A stretch of DNA of 64,000 nucleotides, taken from Paulinella micropora (lineage: Eukaryota; Cercozoa; Imbricatea; Euglyphida). The notes beneath the pieces were generated by a model. That model was given only the letters and a program-made list of their open reading frames with translations, made no database searches and was not told the DNA's origin. The stretch spans positions 524,811-588,810 of the forward strand of contig BJOX01000150.1 in the NCBI GenBank assembly GCA_009731375.1, in the 5' to 3' direction. Made by a program: the position numbers and the translations under genes. How positions within the stretch are numbered: the first letter of the stretch is position 1; every line of letters begins with the position of its first letter. Below, piece by piece: positions 11,562 through 25,669 of the stretch.

Positions 11562-12033
11562 GGGGGGGGGGGGGGGGGGGGGGGGGGGCCTTCCTTGCAG
11601 CAGCGGAGTCAGTAGAAGCCAGTGGCAAGATCTAAGCGGCGCGATTTGGACGCCTACGCTTACGGCGGCGGCGGTCGTGTTCACGCTGCTTCTTTTTCCT
11701 GAGACTAGGCATACATGCGGCCTTGAAGTTCCACGCCTTCGTTTGCAGGATGACGAAGCTGGGCAGGAGATGTAATATGATAAGCCACCCCTCCTTAAAA
11801 TCCTGACAGAGGCTCTGTCGGCTGGTCTCGGAGAGGGAGAACCATGTGCTACCAGACGTGACGTAGCTGATAATGCGCTGGAGTGCGTCTCTGCGGGGGG
11901 GATCAGAGAGGGAGACTCTGTCCAGCCAATCCGGGGAGGAGGAGTGCCTGCAGAGGATACATTTACCGATGACTTGGATGAGGTCAGGTCCCAGTTGGCA
12001 ACTACAGTAGGCGAGTCGCAAGTCACGAGTCAC
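11562..12033 (-). pseudogene. N-terminal end of the LINE-like element
   Basis: The frame from 12033 begins MTRDLRLAYCSCQLG and has a CxxC (GKCILCRH), a helical middle and a basic tail ([18 protein letters not shown]). A TAG at 11634-11632 is followed in frame by ILPLASTDSAAARKA and a poly-proline run made by a poly-C tract at a 71-N gap. It may be the start of the polyprotein or a small ORF1-type protein. Confidence 0.45.
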
Positions 12034-12430
12034 AAATCTTGATTCCGAGCCTCTATTATTCGGATGATAAACTCCGTCAGTGTGACAGCCTGAGCCTGAG
12101 TGAGTGCCGGACTGTGCCGGCCCGCCAACTGCTAGTGCGGCAGTGCGTAAGAGGCTGAGCAGTCACACTAGTCAGACTTTGAGCATCAGGCTCCCTTAGT
12201 GTAATCTTCCCGGGCCGCCGGACTTCGCGGCCGGCCCCGCTTTACCTTAGAGCTATTGAAGTCGCATGTGAATGATGGATGAACTTGGATAATCCGAAGG
12301 AGAGGAGAGAGCGAGAAAGTCAGACGGCCCGGTGGCCTCGGAGCAGTGCATTATGCGGGTTCCAAAGTTAGAAATTTTACTGGCGGGAAATACAGTTTAA
12401 GAATGGAGGTCTAAAGGACTTCCTGGCCCT
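12034..12430. other. Flank or 5' leader of the LINE-like element, no gene
   Basis: The sequence is unique and GC-rich upstream of the element's first frame. It could be its 5' untranslated region. I see no target-site duplication or other gene. Confidence 0.35.
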
Positions 12431-12469
12431 TCAGTGTCAACTTTTACGAGTCACCAGAAAGAGGGAGAA

Positions 12470-12637
12470 GAAGAAAGCGCGCGCGCGAGAGAGAGAGAGA
12501 GAGAGGCAGAGAGGCAGAGAGAGAGAGAGAGAGAGAGGACTGTTACAATGACTGAAGGCAGGAGCAGGAAGGGTGGAAGGATGCTTAGGTATTTCTTAAG
12601 GGAGGTCACAGTGTGTGTGTGTGTGTGTATGTGTGTG

Positions 12638-12698
<61 letters not shown>

Positions 12699-12810
12699 TA
12701 GTGAGTGAGTATGTATGTATGTATGTATCTATGTATGTATCTATGTATGTATCTATGTATGTATGTATGTGTATGCATGCATGTATGTATGTATGTATGT
12801 ATGTTTGGGT
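12470..12810. repeat. GA, TG and TATG microsatellites
   Basis: (GA)n at about 12480-12537 is followed by (TG)n at 12611-12700 and TATG repeats at 12710-12805. The unique sequence from 12810 to 13140 holds no recognised gene. Confidence 0.9.
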
Positions 12811-13144
12811 GTTTGTGCTTGATAGGGTTGATTTTGTAGCATCTGTGTGCTTGTGTCAGTGCGCTTGTACTGTATGCCTCTGTGTGTGTAAGTGTGTGTT
12901 TCGATGTAGAAAGAACGCAGCTTGGCTAGCAGCTGCGGCCGGCCAGCCACGCCTTCACGTCCCGCCGCCAGATTACTTGTTTCATCTAACATGGTTAATC
13001 AGTCTATCTTGGCTGGTAAGTCTTAAGCTCAGTTGATGAGATGACTCAAGCCAACCGCCTCCTTGGTCTCCTTGGTGTCGTTGGTCTCATTCGGCTGCTC
13101 GCCCTGCAACACGACACAGACGATTCGTAGAGCAGACACGCAGA

Positions 13145-13237
13145 CTAGAGATAGATAGATAGATCAATGATAGATTAATAGATAGACTAATAGATAGATT
13201 AATAGATAGATTAATAGATAGATTAATAGATAGATTA

Positions 13238-13271
<34 letters not shown>

Positions 13272-13272
13272 G

Positions 13273-13303
<31 letters not shown>

Positions 13304-13437
13304 GGATAGATGGATAGATGGATCGATAGATAGATGGATAGATGGATGGATAGATGGATAGATGGATGGATGGATGGATAGATAGATAGATAGTAGATAG
13401 ATAGATAGATAGAGAGGTAGGTAGATAGATAGATATG

Positions 13438-13480
<43 letters not shown>

Positions 13481-13650
13481 GTAGGTAGGTAGGTAGGTAG
13501 ATAAGTAGATAGATAGATAGATAGATAGAGATAGATAGATAGATGGATGGATGGATGGATGGATGGATAGATATAGTAGATAGGTAGGTAGGTAGGTAGA
13601 TAGGTAGATAGATAGGTAGGTAGGTAGGTAGGTAGGTAGGTAGATATGTT
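13145..13650. repeat. GATA/GTAG/GATG tetranucleotide block
   Basis: About 500 bases of GATA repeats grade into GATG and GTAG variants. The plus strand is purine-rich, matching the bias seen across VSR gene A. Confidence 0.95.
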
Positions 13651-14066
13651 TAATGTTTAATCTATGGGCGTGGCTTAGCTTGAAAAGCCATTGCCTCCTA
13701 TACTACCCCCGACAAGAACTTTCAGCACCGGCCAAGCTGCACACCAACCACTGTCTCGCTGTGGTTGGTGTCTGTGCCCAGTTCAAGCCGAAAGGTAGCC
13801 GAGCCCTTTTGAACTATACGGGACAACACTAGAACACTCCCCAGGAGCGTGTGCCCTAAGGAGATGATGCCACAAACAAGTCGAGGTTTCAGGAGTTCAC
13901 GCTCGTTGTGAGTTACCTTCTACAACCCCGACTTCATCAACCCTTTGCATCACGCCCCGACTTCATCAGCCATGGTCAGGAGTTGGTTGCCTGTTTAGCC
14001 CTTGCGCTGCGCGCGATTAACGGCGGACACAAAATCGTCATTGTAGGAGATAGTTAGATCTGAACC
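13651..14066 (-). other. 3' flank of VSR gene A
   Basis: The sequence is unique downstream of the gene A stop. If the TAG at 14069-14067 were read through, the frame would continue for 23 codons with ordinary composition to a TAA at 13997-13995. No polyadenylation signal is obvious. Confidence 0.4.
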
Positions 14067-14113
14067 CTAGGCTGAGTTGCCAGTGGCAGAGACCGTCTCC
14101 AGGGGTAGGTAGG

Positions 14114-14166
<53 letters not shown>

Positions 14167-14490
14167 GGATGGGATGGATGGCTGGATGGCTGGATAGATA
14201 GCTTGTGTTGAGTGCTGTGCAGACCGGTGAGACGTCGACGTGTGAGTAAGAAGGCGCCTGGAAGTCGTAAGGGGCACCTGCCGGCCACACATCACACACA
14301 AATCCATCCGTCCGTCCGTCCATCCATCAATCCATGCGTGGGGCAAGCAATGAAGTGATGAGTGAAGTGTGAGCGCTGGCTGGATGTGGAGGTGTGACCG
14401 TCGCCGCCCAGTTCCATGTGCAGCTGCAGCAGCCGCTCCACGTCGCTCTTCATGCGGCGGCGATGCATGTACAACATGATGTTGCTATAC

Positions 14491-14534
<44 letters not shown>

Positions 14535-14738
14535 GGGGGGGGNNNNNNNNNNNNNNNNNNNNNNNNNNNNNNNNNNNNNNNNNNNNNNNNNNNNNNNNNN
14601 NNNNNNNNNNNNNNNNNNNATACCAACGCAGACATAATAAATAGGTAGCTAGGTAGGTAGGTAGGTAGGTAAGTAGGTAAGTAGGTAAGTAGGTAAGTAG
14701 GTAAGTAGGTAGGTAGGTAGGTAGGTAGGTAGGTAGGC

Positions 14739-14814
<76 letters not shown>

Positions 14815-14875
14815 GATGGATGGAAGTTGTGCGTTCGTTACCGATGAGGTCGCCGGGGGTGATGAGCGGGCCCGT
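14067..14875 (-). CDS. Gene A, juxtamembrane and cytosolic-tail exons
   Basis: Exons: 14875-14842 ([11 protein letters not shown]), a gap where the membrane segment is expected, 14484-14399 ([19 protein letters not shown]), 14277-14225 ([17 protein letters not shown]), 14096-14067 (TVSATGNSA, then TAG). The basic exon aligns with the Y-R-R-x-M-D-x-E-I-R start of plant VSR tails. The next exon has two tyrosines (YDFQ and YSHV), candidates for adaptor-binding sorting signals. The last exon's acceptor (GGAG) is weak but in phase. Confidence 0.7.
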
Positions 14876-15037
14876 CTGAGAGCAGACACACACACACACA
14901 CACAACTCACTGGCAGCTATTCTATCTGCAGGTACTGCTGTTGCATTCTTGTCGATGAATTGTCGTCGTGTCGTCTAGTCGCTAATTTTTTGTTGTTGTT
15001 GCTGGTGTGAGTGAGCAAGTGTGCGTGTATGCGTGTG

Positions 15038-15068
<31 letters not shown>

Positions 15069-15080
15069 TGTGTGTGTGTG

Positions 15081-15115
<35 letters not shown>

Positions 15116-15730
15116 GTGTGCGTGTTGTGTGTATGTTGCGTGCGTCGTGTGACCCGAGTGGGGCAGGTGGCGGGGTCGGTGGCGTCGCCGTTGCACGTGC
15201 CACAGCTGCAGCCACACAGCACCAACACATACACACATGGTTCTCACTGTCATCATGACCATCAACATCATCAGCGTCATGGTTGTGTGGCCATGGTTAG
15301 GGGAGGTGGGGGGGACGATGGAGAGATTGAGGAATATAAGTGGGTAGAGTGAAGGGTGGNNNNNNNNNNNNNNNNNNNNNNNNNNNNNNNNNNNNNNNNN
15401 NNNNNNNNNNNNNNNNNNNNNNNNNNNNNNNNNNNNNNNNNNNNNNNNNNNNNNNNNNNNNNNNNNNNNNNNNNNNNNNNNNNNNNNNNNNNNNNNNNNN
15501 NNNNNNNNNNNNNNNNNNNNNNNNNNNNNNNNNNNNNNNNNNNNNNNNNNNNNNNNNNNNNNNNNNNNNNNNNNNNCTCGAGGCCGCTGTTGGGCACGCC
15601 GTCACAGCCCTTGCACGTCGAGTCCTGCATAACCAGCGTGCATAACAGGCACATAGGCTAGGTAGGTAGATAGGTAGATAGTTTGATGATGATGATGGTG
15701 ATGATGGTGATGATGATGATGATGATGATG

Positions 15731-15771
<41 letters not shown>

Positions 15772-15936
15772 TCGAGAGAGAGAGAGGTCGAGGTCGAGGT
15801 CGAGGTCGAGAGAGAGAGAGAGAGAGAGAGAGAGGTCGAGAGAGAGAGAGGTGGGTGGGTGGGTGAGTGTGTGGTGTACGGCGCGCACGTCGCCTTTGGC
15901 GCGGCACACCCCGCACGCGTCGTATATCACCTACCA

Positions 15937-15968
<32 letters not shown>

Positions 15969-16142
15969 CACACACACACACAACACACATACACACATAC
16001 ACACATATACATAGATGCATAGGTACATACATACACACACACATACATACATACATACATACATACATACATACATACATACAGACATGCATACGTACAT
16101 ACACACATACACACATACACACATACACACATACACAAATAC

Positions 16143-16175
<33 letters not shown>

Positions 16176-16568
16176 CATACATACATACATACATACATAC
16201 ATACATACATACATACATACATACATGCATACATACATGCATACATACATACATACATACATACATACATGCAAGCATGCATGCATGCATGCATACATAC
16301 ATACATGCATACATACATACATGAAGTAATGTACCGGGCCATCGATGCGTCCGGGGTCCCCGTTTGGCAAGCACACGGAGCAGTTGTCATAGCTGCCTGT
16401 GCATGCACACACACACACACGCAACACACACAGCACATGCACACACACACGCAACACACAGCACATTTCGCGCAGGCACGTGAGTTCGTTTGGTAGTAGC
16501 CACGTGTGAGTACACCATGCAACATTCTCTCTCTCTCTCGCTCTCTCTCACTCTCTCTCACTCTCTCT

Positions 16569-16626
<58 letters not shown>

Positions 16627-17216
16627 TGCTGCGCGCTGGTGTTGTGTGTCTTGGCTGACCGTCCGTCACGCGTGAGGGGTCGTCCGCCTGCAGACAGCGC
16701 CCGCACGCGTCCGGCGAACCTGCACACAACACACACACACCCCGCAACACACACACATCAACATCAGTGCGGTTATAAATGCAGTATAAATATGTGTGTA
16801 AGTATGAAGATGAAGATAGAAATAAAAGTAAAGATCAAGATCAAGATCAGGATCAAGATCAAGATGTCAATCCAGTAGCGAGGTGGTGCGGACCGCTGCC
16901 ATTGCAGACGCCGCAGCGGTCGCGCTTGGCGCCGCTGAACGGCACCTGACACAACACACACACACACACACGAAGCAATAGATAGACACATGCATATACT
17001 ATAGACAGTGCAGACGGCGCAGCGATGAAACCCCTGTGGCGACACACTGAACAGACACCTGCGCCGCACACACACACACAGCAGACAAAATATACATACA
17101 TACATACATACATACATACATACATACATACATACATAGATACATACATACATACATACATACATACATACGTACATACGTACAAAAGTACGTACGACGT
17201 ACGTACGACGTACGTA

Positions 17217-17251
<35 letters not shown>

Positions 17252-18148
17252 ACGTACACACACATACGTACGTACACACACATACGTACGCAGGTACGTA
17301 CGTACGTACGTATCCATGCATGCATGTACGTATGTACGTACTTACGTACCCATGCATGCATGTACGTACGTACATACACACGTACATACATACATACATA
17401 CATACATACATACATACATACATACATACATACATGAATCAAAGGAAGGAGGGCGGAAGGGGAGAGGGATGGAGGAAGGGAGGTAGGGAGAGAGAAAGGG
17501 ATGGATGGATGAGTGAATGGAGTGAAATGCAGTGAAGGGGGGGAGGGGGTGGGCTGTTGGGAGCACACACACACACACGCAGCGGGTCGTACCCCATCGC
17601 AGCCGGCGCAGCTACGGTTGTAGCCCGGGTCCGAAAATAGCCGACACTCGCCGCACACGTCGTAGCCGCCTGCAGTCCCAACGCACACACCCAGCTGCAA
17701 CCCGAAAGCCGATGTCGTAGCTGGTGCAGAACAAGCTGCATCGGTGCCACAGCTGCGGAGCTGATTTCTTGCGGGCACACGCCCAGTCACACATCTACAC
17801 CTAGATTTATGTCTATATCCATGCAATCGATGTATGCAAGTGATGAATACATGCAGGAATACGTGCAGGCATGTGCGGATAAGGGAATACGGGAAGGAAT
17901 GGAGCTTAAGGGAGGAAATGGGAAAGAAATGCAAGGTGAAGGAAAGGCAGGTGTGCTGGCCCGCACCTTTACCCATGTCGACGCGGCGCGAGTCGTTCTT
18001 GTCCAGACAGTGGAAACAAGCATCCTACGCAAACATCGCGCCGGAGAAGCGTAAATAGATAGGCAGAGAGATAGATAGACAGATAGGAAGATGAATGAAT
18101 GGATGGATGGACAGAAAGGTAGATGGGTAGATAGATAGATAGATAAAT

Positions 18149-18181
<33 letters not shown>

Positions 18182-18186
18182 GGGGG

Positions 18187-18255
<69 letters not shown>

Positions 18256-18603
18256 CTACCCAGGACCCTGTGCCCCCGCACTTGCCGCACATGTCCTGGT
18301 ACACACGTACACACATGCACACATGCAAGCACCAACATCCGCAAACCACTCTTGCATCAAGACCTTGCCCAGCATNNNNNNNNNNNNNNNNNNNNNNNNN
18401 NNNNNNNNNNNNNNNNNNNNNNNNNNNNNNNNNNNNNNNNNNNNNNNNNNNNNNNNNNNNNNNNNNNNNNNNNNNNNNNNNNNNNNNNNNNNNNNNNNNN
18501 NNNNNNNNNNNNNNNNNNNNNNNNNNNNNNNNNNNNNNNNNNNNNNNNNNNNNNNNNNNNNNNNNNNNNNNNNNNNNNNCCCCCCCCCCCCCCCCCCTCC
18601 CCC

Positions 18604-18640
<37 letters not shown>

Positions 18641-20039
18641 TCCCTTCCTCCCTCCCTCCCTCCCTCTCTCTCTCTCTCTCTTCTCTCTCTCTTCTCTCTC
18701 TCTCTCTATATATATATGTATTAATATATATATATATAATATAATATAATATATATATACTTATATATATACATATATATATACACTTATATATGTATAT
18801 ACATATATACATATTTATAATATGTATGTATGTATACATATATATATATATATACACACATAATATTATATATATATACATATATATATACATATGTATA
18901 TATATAATATATACATATATATATATGTATATATACATATTTATATATATATATATATACATATGCATATATACATATATATACATATTATATATATATA
19001 ATATGTATATATATATATATATACATATATAGTGTGTGTGTGACCCGCAGTTTGCCCGAGTTGGGTACGCCGTCGCAGCCCGCACAGGACCTGCTCACAC
19101 ACACACACAGAACACACACAGCAGAGCCGCTACTTGATATCTGCACATCTCCATGTTTGTAACTACATGTAGTAGTAGGTGAGCAAGCAAGTTACTGGGA
19201 TTGAGTCAAGAAAGAATTCAAGAAACCAAGCAAGTGGCGGACTTGTGCGTGTATTTGTGTGCGTAAGCAGGTAAGTAAGTATGTATGTATCTGTGTAAGT
19301 TATGAAGTATGATGTAGGCTGCATCGATGTAGGTATGTAAGTATGCATGTTATGTCTGTGTTACCTGTTCCAGTTGGGGTCGGCGTATTTTAGACACTTG
19401 CCACAAGCGTCAAAGCCTACGCAGACACATGCGCCTATATGCATGCTTGCATGGATGGGTATGTGCATCGGACAACTTAAGGATATTTAAATACACATAA
19501 ATATAAACGTATAAATATAGGAACATATAACTACATAAATACATGCATATATCCTGTACACATACATAGAAAAATGAGCCTTGATTGATTTGAAATCATG
19601 TCTGGACACATGGGTTGGACCTCCTTGTCCAGGCTCGATGCGGGCGGGATGGCCGGCCTAGAAAAACAACACAGTGCACAGCGAAAAGTGAAGCCTAGTA
19701 TGATTTAGCGTGGTAGTATAGAATTGTAAATTTGATGCAGGCGGAATGGCACAGAAAATAAGAAAAATAGCATACCATATGAGCAAAGCATATAAAATGA
19801 GGAAGCCCAAAACTTTGGATGGTGTAGAATGTGTGTGTTGAGGTTCGGGGGTTGTGTGACGGGCAGGCAGCGGTGGCAGGCGTCGTAGCTGCCGCTGCCT
19901 CCACACTGCCCACACGAGTCGCGCACCTTGCCGCCTACACAACGCAACACCACACACCACACACACATAGGTAGGTAGGTAGGTAGGTAGTTAGGCAGGT
20001 AGGTAGGTAGGTAGGTAGGTAGGTAGGTAGGTAGGTAGG

Positions 20040-20086
<47 letters not shown>

Positions 20087-20135
20087 GTAGATAGATAGAT
20101 AGACAGACATACAGACAGACAGACATACATATATG

Positions 20136-20211
<76 letters not shown>

Positions 20212-20377
20212 TCTAGACCGTTGGGCACGCCGGCGCAGTCGGCGCAGCTCTTGTTGAAGGCCGCCGACAAAGGCGACAGACACTGCCCACACGCGTCCAC
20301 TCTGCCACCGCCACCACACACCGCGCACTCTGCAGGACAGCAACGCCATAGTGAAATAGGAAATATGATACTAGTAC

Positions 20378-20443
<66 letters not shown>

Positions 20444-20483
20444 CAGTAGCAGTAGTAGCAGTAGTAGTAGTAGTAGTAGCAGC

Positions 20484-20517
<34 letters not shown>

Positions 20518-20584
20518 TAGTAGTAGTAGTAAGAGTAGTAGTAGTCGCAGTCGCAGTCGTAGTTGTAGTAGTAGTAGTAGTAGC

Positions 20585-20671
<87 letters not shown>

Positions 20672-20706
20672 CATAATAATAATAATAATAGTAATAATAG
20701 TAATGA

Positions 20707-20745
<39 letters not shown>

Positions 20746-20762
20746 AAGTAGTAGAAGTAGTA

Positions 20763-20809
<47 letters not shown>

Positions 20810-20837
20810 CGTAGTAGTAGTCGTAGTAGTAGTAGTG

Positions 20838-20885
<48 letters not shown>

Positions 20886-20909
20886 CTAGCAGTAGTAGTA
20901 GTAGTAATA

Positions 20910-20940
<31 letters not shown>

Positions 20941-21154
20941 TAGTAATAATAATAATAATAATAAAGATAATAATAATATTTATGTATCGTCTGCCAATTG
21001 CTGAGCCAAAAGGCCATGTGCATCCAGTCCTCAATTCCATAAGGACAGTCTCCACACCAATCGGTGGAATAAAGGAAGTGACGGCATAGAACATTACTCT
21101 AGGAGCTTTATACCGATCAGCCCATGGAAAGGGACCGATGGCCTATGTATTCCC

Positions 21155-21202
<48 letters not shown>

Positions 21203-21557
21203 TAATAATAATAATAATAATAATAATAATAGTAATAATAATAAAAATAGTAATAATAATAATAATAATAGTAATAGTAACAGTGCTTCTCTGTCAATGG
21301 CTGATGCATTTTTGCACATGCGCCTCCATCGTCTCACCCGTGAGGGGAGTACGAAGAATTGACGATCAGCTCTAATGACACCCCCGCAAGGGCAGTTCCA
21401 ACACTTCCAGACGGGCCGGTATGTTCAATGAAAATACTGGTCCAGAAATAGACCGGTATGTTCAATGAAAATACTGGTGGCACCGACGGGAATCGAACTG
21501 GCGACAGGGCCCAGATGGTAGAACTTGACCACTGGGCTATCACGGTGTCCAATAGTA

Positions 21558-21595
<38 letters not shown>

Positions 21596-21863
21596 CATAA
21601 TAATAATAATAATAATAATAATAAAATATACTTCCTCTAAGGCATACTGATGCAGCTGATGGCACGATCCGTTTCCGGACATGAGCCTCCATGCCCTTGT
21701 TCGAGGTGCTCCATCCCCACCTAGTCAGTCTCTCGAAACTGGCGACAGGTCCCAGATGGTAGACCTTAACCACTGGGCTATCGCGGTGCCACTAAACTAA
21801 TAATAATAATACTAATAATGATAATACTACTAATAATAATACTACTACTACTACTACTACTAC

Positions 21864-21905
<42 letters not shown>

Positions 21906-21914
21906 GAATAATAA

Positions 21915-21971
<57 letters not shown>

Positions 21972-22241
21972 TAGTGCTTCTCTGTCAATGGCTGATGCAT
22001 TTCTGCACATGCGCCTCCATCGTCTCACCCGTGAGGGGAGTACGAAGAATTGACGATAAGCTCTAATGACACCCCCGCAAGGGCAGTTCCAACACTTCCA
22101 GACGGGCCGGTATGTTCAATGAAAATACTGGTCCAGAAATAGACCGGTATGTTCAATGAAAATACTGGTGGCACCGACGGGAATCGAACTGGCGACAGGG
22201 CCCAGATGGTAGAACTTGACCACTGGGCTATCACGGTGTCC

Positions 22242-22281
<40 letters not shown>

Positions 22282-22284
22282 GTA

Positions 22285-22319
<35 letters not shown>

Positions 22320-22333
22320 ATGATGATGATGAT

Positions 22334-22367
<34 letters not shown>

Positions 22368-22435
22368 CGATGATGATGACGATGATGATAATAATAATAA
22401 TAATAATAATAATAGTAATAATAGTAATGATAGTA

Positions 22436-22470
<35 letters not shown>

Positions 22471-22503
22471 TTCATAATAATAGTAATAATAATAATTATT
22501 ATA

Positions 22504-22538
<35 letters not shown>

Positions 22539-22778
22539 TTATTCATGAATAGCAGTACTATTTCTATTCCGAATTCACGTGCATGCGGACCGTCGCGTAC
22601 GATGCACAGTCCGCAGCCGGGGTTGCTGTCGCAGGCGCAAGGCTTGTCCTCCGGCTTGTAGCTGTCAAATGCACACACACTCATACACATACTCATACAC
22701 ATACGCACCACTCCCGCACAAGCACAAGACGACACACACACGGACTGCAGAGAGATCGCAACATGCAGACATTACACA

Positions 22779-22822
<44 letters not shown>

Positions 22823-22889
22823 ATACACACACACACAAACCGAGAGAGAGAGAGAGAGAGAGAGAAGAGAGAAAGAGAGAAGAGAGAGA

Positions 22890-22921
<32 letters not shown>

Positions 22922-22993
22922 CAGATATATATATATATATATATGTATGTATATATATATATAATATATATATATATGTATATATATATATAG

Positions 22994-23064
<71 letters not shown>

Positions 23065-25101
23065 GCGTAGAGAAAGACGACAAGGCTGTGTGTTGTGTGA
23101 GCACAGCGTGAGGAGTGTGTGCAGCATGTGTGTACGCTGCGCAGAGGAAGTCCAGCACGCCGCAGGTGGTGATGTCCATGGGCGTCTGGCAGGTGAAGCC
23201 GCCACGGTACCTAGCGAACCAGACACGCAAGCACGCAGCTAGGTAGATTGATGGATAGGTGCTGATGTGCAGCGGAGTTTGGCAAGTGAAGTCGCAACGA
23301 TAGCTAGCGTTGTGAGTAGCAGGGCAAGCAGCTAGGTTGGTAGCTATAAGGTAAACAGGGTAGATAGGTGGTGATGTCCAGCGGCATGTGGCAAGTGCAG
23401 CGCGGCCACCATACCTAGCGTAACAGACGCAAGCGGGCAGGCAGGGCGGTAGCTACATAGGTAGAATCATTTAGGTAGGTAGGTAGGTAGGTGGTGATGT
23501 CCAGCGGTGTCTGGAAAGCAAACCAGCCACCTTATCTAGCGTAGTAAGCATACAGGCAAGAAGCTAGGTCGGCAGCTACATAGGTGGATAGATAGATAGG
23601 TAAATAGGTGGTGATGTTGACGGGCGTCTGGCAAGTGAACCCGCTACGATACCTAGCGCAACAAACGCAAGCAGGCACGTAGCTCAATGGCTGTAAGGTA
23701 AATAGGTGGCAAGGAGGTATGTAGGCAGGTAGCTAGGAGGTAGGTCAGGCTGGAGGTAGGTCGGTGGCCAGGTAGGTAGCAAGGTAAGCACGGATGTGCT
23801 AGGTAGACAAGTGATTTAAAGATAGAAGGAAGGTAGATAGGCAGCGTATAGCAGACGTAGCCAGCTAGGGAGATATGTAGATAGAAAAGATTGGACGCAG
23901 GTATTAGATACATGTAGAGAGGTGGATAGATAGATAGATGCATATGTCGATAGGAGGTAGATAGGGGCAGGGAAGTAGACAAGGCGTTGTTGACGGGCCG
24001 GAGCCGAAAGATAGGGAGGTAATCCATCACAAGCGAGGTAGATAGATGGATAGGTAACTAGCATGGGGGAGGGGGGGGGCGGAGGCGTACTGGACGTTGT
24101 TGGCGATGACGGTGGAGAGCCAAATGATACCGTCCACAGACGCCTTGCGAATCTGTTGGCCGCCAACGCAAGCGTGCGTGTGTGTATGTGATCTGTGTAT
24201 GTGTGTGTGTGTGTGTGCGTGTGTGTGTGTGCGACATGGATCTACCCCTTGCGGCTCTGTCCCCATCACCGCATAACAGCGCGCATGGCTGCCTGCCTTA
24301 CACTATCGCTTCTCTCCACTTCCTCCCTCCCTCCCTCCTTCCCCCCCCCCCCCCTCTCTCCCTCTCTCTCATTCTCTCTCCTGTCTTGCTTTCACTATCT
24401 GTGCGTGTTGTACTAAAGAATAAAATTTTCATAAAAACGATGAAAGGGTCGATGGATGGATGGATGGATGGCTGAATGAAGTAGGGAGGAAAGGGGGGGG
24501 GGGGGAGGNNNNNNNNNNNNNNNNNNNNNNNNNNNNNNNNNNNNNNNNNNNNNNNNNNNNNNNNNNNNNNNNNNNNNNNNNNNNNNNNNNNNNNNNNNNN
24601 NNNNNNNNNNNNNNNNNNNNNNNNNNNNNNNNNNNNNNNNNNNNNNNNNNNNNNNNNNNNNNNNNNNNNNNNNNNNNNNNNNNNNNNNNNNNNNNNNNNN
24701 NNNNNNNNNNNNNNNNNNNNNNNNNNNNNNNNNNNNNNNNNNNNNNNNNNNNNNNNNNNNNNNNNNNNNNNNNNNNNNNNNNNNNNNNNNNNNNNNNNNN
24801 NNNNNNNNNNNNNNNNNNNNNNNNNNNNNNNNNNNNNNNNNNNNNNNNNNNNNNNNNNNNNNNNNNNNNNNNNNNNNNNNNNNNNNNNNNNNNNNNNNNN
24901 NNNNNNNNNNNNNNNNNNNNNNNNNNNNNNNNNNNNNNNNNNNNNNNNNNNNNNNNNNNNNNNNNNNNNNNNNNNNNNNNNNNNNNNNNNNNNNNNNNNN
25001 NNNNNNNNNNNNNNNNNNNNNNNNNNNNNNNNNNNNNNNNNNNNNNNNNNNNNNNNNNNNNNNNNNNNNNNNNNNNNNNNNNNNNNNNNNNNNNNNNNNN
25101 N

Positions 25102-25153
<52 letters not shown>

Positions 25154-25280
25154 AGGAGAGAGAGAGAGAGAGAGAGTGAGAGAGAGAGAAAGATAGAGAG
25201 AGAGAGAGAAAGCAAGAGAGAGAGAGAGAGAGAGAGAGAGAAGCGCAAGAGAGAGAAAGAGAGAGAGAGAGAGAGAAGCG

Positions 25281-25329
<49 letters not shown>

Positions 25330-25356
25330 CGCGCGCGCGAGAGAGAGAGAGAGAGC

Positions 25357-25394
<38 letters not shown>

Positions 25395-25635
25395 CCGGAG
25401 GCAGTGACACAAGCTTGCACGGCATCGGCCAAAGCGTTGCCTAAACAGGCACCAGACATACATACATACATACATACATACATACATACATACATACATA
25501 CATAGATACATACATACATACATACATACAAACATACATACATACATACATACATGCATACATACATACAATACATACAATACATACAATACATACATAC
25601 ATACATACATACATACATGACATACAATACATACA

Positions 25636-25669
<34 letters not shown>

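Larger units (their letters stand above)
5768..12033 (-). mobile_element. Decayed non-LTR (LINE-like) element with RNase H before RT
   Basis: The element reads on the minus strand. In order it has a cysteine-containing N-terminal frame (12033-11632), a proline-rich part broken by an N gap, a long unrecognised region (11440-8640), a basic region (8468-7860), an RNase H domain (7823-6620) and an RT domain (6560-5768). The pieces occupy all three frames, joined by frameshifts near 9400, 8440, 6750, 6600 and 6340. Three in-frame TAG codons lie inside otherwise continuous frames (11634-11632, 10822-10820, 7862-7860). The RT stops before its catalytic YxDD region. No endonuclease domain was recognised. 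This is a dead copy, but the order of domains is unusual. Confidence 0.7.

Noticed and set aside
13660-13800. tRNA-like element downstream of gene A
   Set aside because: TGGCTTAGCTTG and CAGTTCAAGCC are loose A and B box matches without a pairing stem or a repeat partner in the window.
20213-21094. Poly-Thr, poly-Val and poly-Ile frames over TAG/TAA repeats
   Set aside because: Pure trinucleotide translation.
23255-23665. Mutually exclusive alternative exons
   Set aside because: The copies carry the acceptor and half the exon but no donor, and two are broken by a stop or frameshift. Decay fits better than alternative use.
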